Part shown: piece by piece, positions 62,113 through 64,000 of the stretch | Layout of the letters: every line of letters begins with the position of its first letter | How positions within the stretch are numbered: position 1 is the first letter of the stretch | Assembly: GCA_013368445.1 (NCBI GenBank) | Contig: JAACJO010000005.1 | Location: forward strand, 1,116,001 to 1,180,000 | Length of the DNA stretch: 64,000 nt | From: Leucocoprinus leucothites | Taxonomy: Eukaryota; Basidiomycota; Agaricomycetes; Agaricales; Agaricaceae | Direction: 5' to 3' | Made by a program: the position numbers and the translations under genes | The notes under the pieces: generated by a model | What the model saw: the letters and a program-made list of their open reading frames with translations, nothing else | Told to the model about the DNA's origin: nothing | Databases searched by the model: none

Positions 62113-64000
62113 CTACTCTTGCTCCCATAACGTGTCTTGAGCAGCCAACTCTTTTACTCTCAAAACCAACTCCTCGTCCAGTTCTAACTCTCCAAGCACA
62201 TCCATTTCATGGGTATAGTCGTTTACAATAGCGTCCAGCCTTTCCGGTGGCATTCCCGGCCATCTTGAACCCATTTCTTCAAGCGTTGGAATTTCAAGAG
62301 CTTCATCAGGCTTGATCTCGAACTCCTCATCTTTGGACCTGGACAACTGGATGGTGAAGACGGTGTACAGTGCTGTGTTTTTGAAACGTTCGCTGAGTTC
62401 TGCATCCGACACGTTCGCAGTTTTACGAATGGTGTTCCAGCTGTATTTGGTGAGTAACTTTTAGGCACGGCATCGGTGCTTGAGAGACTTACTCATCATG
62501 GAGATACACGCGTCGCCAGACTGTTCGTAGAGCAGATTTTTTCCGGGCTTCAGGCAGATTCTGAAGGACTGTCAGCTGCTTGCTGATTGGTATAGGTCTG
62601 GCAATTACCGAGGCACGGGTAAGAAGTTGTAAAGCTGTAGCATAATCCTCGACGGTCTCTTTGTTGTCTTTCAAAGTTAACACATCAACAGTGTCCTCTA
62701 TCGAGAGTGCTTTGCCTTGCAAGAGTTGGCGAACAAAATCTTTAAAAGCCTGTTCCTTGAGTTAGCTCACATTCCTAAGTCAAGCAAAAGATGCCCACGT
62801 ATAACATCCCCTTCCTCCCAGCAAGCCCGGTAACCTTGCCTTTGACAATGATGTCAACCTGACTTTCAAGAGAATGACGTCCACGAACGGCCGCAAGAGC
62901 CGACTTCAAATCTTCTAACAAAGCTTCGTGCACACTGACAAAGTCAAGCTCATCATGGAACCCTACCCGCATGTTAATTATTTTCACATGGGAAATGATG
63001 CAGGATTAATACTTACTGCCGAGCTTGCGTTCACTCGGAGGTGCTCCTTTGTCGTAGACCTGGGCCAAGTGCGCCAATTTCCCGAGACTCAACATAAACT
63101 ATAGTGTCACTGGAAATTAGACCATGCAATTATCAAGGGAGCTAAAACTCACGTATTTTGCCTCAAGATTTGCTGCTCCTTGTGCCTCACTGAGAAGAGC
63201 GCTACTCGCCGCATCAAACCTCTCCTTCCCAATATCATCCAACCATGAAATTGCCGGGTTGGGCTTCTCAGCAAAGAACTTATCCAAAAAACCCTTTTCG
63301 TCTTCCTGCGAGAACATTACCCGCAGCTCCCCATGCTGAATATACCATTGATATAATTCACGTGTGAACTCTTCTTGGAACCGATCAATATAAGTTTGTA
63401 TGCGTCTAGCATTGGGGTTTTGATCAGGCGGATAGACAGTCTCGCGGTTACAGAGAGCGGCAAGGGAGCTGAAGTCACGATACCGCTCGGCAAGAGCAAA
63501 GGCGGCGTTTTCGTGCCCACAGCGTCCTGTTTTTGATGAGTTACATGCCAAAAGACCTAGCTGTTACACGTACTGAGGGTTTCTAGGACCTCGGGCCGGA
63601 GTAAGGCGAACCTCTGCTCCAACTCTTCCTTGTCCTGTTTCACAGAGGGCTCCTCAGCTGCAGCACCGCTACAGGTTCTGAGGATTGCATCCAGAGATAT
63701 ACAACGAACATCACTCACCTGCCCAACCAATTCAACCTCTCTTGGATACAAGCAAACAGAATCTCCGCAAGTTCCGCAAGTTGTGTATTTGGTTCTCCAG
63801 GTCTTACCTGGGTCGCACCACCTGTGCCCTGAGTTTCCGCAACCTCAGTTGATGCGTCAAACAACGCAAGTACTACATCAATAACCGAAGGTCGACTCGT
63901 CCAAGGGTTAATCATTGGCATCTCTAGCCCATAAACACCGAGATTGTAAATCCGGTAATCAAATGCCGAACGCAAGACTGTAATGACGATTCGGTTTGCT
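62113..64000 (-). CDS. NUP133: Nucleoporin NUP133, C-terminal part (gene continues past window)
   Basis: NUP133 is a membrane-coat subunit of the Y-complex of the nuclear pore. The visible part is the alpha-helical C-terminal half: NPWTSRPSVIDVVLALFD at the window edge, then RCGHENAAFALAERYRDFSS, YIDRFQEEFTRELYQWYIQH, WLDDIGKERFDAASSALL, FMLSLGKLAHLAQVYDKGA, VDIIVKGKVTGLAGRKGM, the family stretch NLPEARKKSALRTVWRRVYL and, over an intron, DDWNTIRKTANVSDAELSE. It ends VKELAAQDTLWEQE with TAG at 62113-62115. Several short introns. The N-terminal propeller would lie beyond 64000. Confidence 0.87.

Overview
The window is compact nuclear DNA from a filamentous basidiomycete, most likely a mushroom-forming Agaricomycete. 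Genes sit on both strands every 2-3 kb and are cut by many introns of about 45-60 nt with GT...AG ends. The conserved proteins are fungal (ATG2, RLP24, SPT6, SPT8, CMR1, ORC1). F-box-like proteins with an N-terminal coiled coil, and a one-adenylation-domain hydroxamate siderophore synthetase, both fit mushroom fungi. Exon joins below were worked out by eye from splice sites and reading frame; gene ends are firmer than internal exon borders.

Left part (1-18 kb). The 3' part of the autophagy lipid-transfer gene ATG2 runs to 5519, followed by ribosome-biogenesis factor RLP24 on the minus strand. Next is a siderophore locus: an ornithine N5-monooxygenase (minus, 6896-8745) and a seven-domain NRPS, A-T-C-T-C-T-C (plus, 9443-17416), diverge from a 0.7-kb promoter holding three perfect ATCWGATAA iron-GATA sites and two CCAAT boxes. 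The hydroxylase would make N5-hydroxyornithine. After acylation by an enzyme not seen here, the NRPS would join three copies into a linear, basidioferrin-like trihydroxamate. A riboflavin-pathway deaminase lies tail-to-tail with the NRPS, 34 bp away.

Middle (18-42 kb). Housekeeping genes: transcription elongation factor SPT6 facing the SAGA subunit SPT8, then SRP54 divergent from SPT8. They are followed by a small four-helix membrane protein, a SAM methyltransferase with a low-complexity insertion, the poly(A)-binding protein PAB1 (with an apparent frameshift before its C-terminal domain), a SCAMP, a secreted double-psi-beta-barrel protein with an aspartate-rich linker, and a COQ11-like NAD-dependent epimerase with an unusually long intron.

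Right part (42-64 kb). A mitochondrial adenylate kinase comes first, then an N-terminal protein methyltransferase (NTM1) divergent from the replication-fork protein TIPIN/Csm3/Swi3. Next are the DNA-damage WD40 protein CMR1, an F-box-like gene with a frameshift in its F-box, and ORC1. They are followed by an unrecognised protein, a mitochondrial SAP-like protein (AIM34-like), COA8/APOPT1, a second intact F-box-like gene, and the C-terminal part of nucleoporin NUP133 running off the window. TIPIN, CMR1 and ORC1 make a loose genome-maintenance neighbourhood, and both replication genes have ACGCGT boxes just upstream. I saw no transposon, tRNA, rRNA or CRISPR array.
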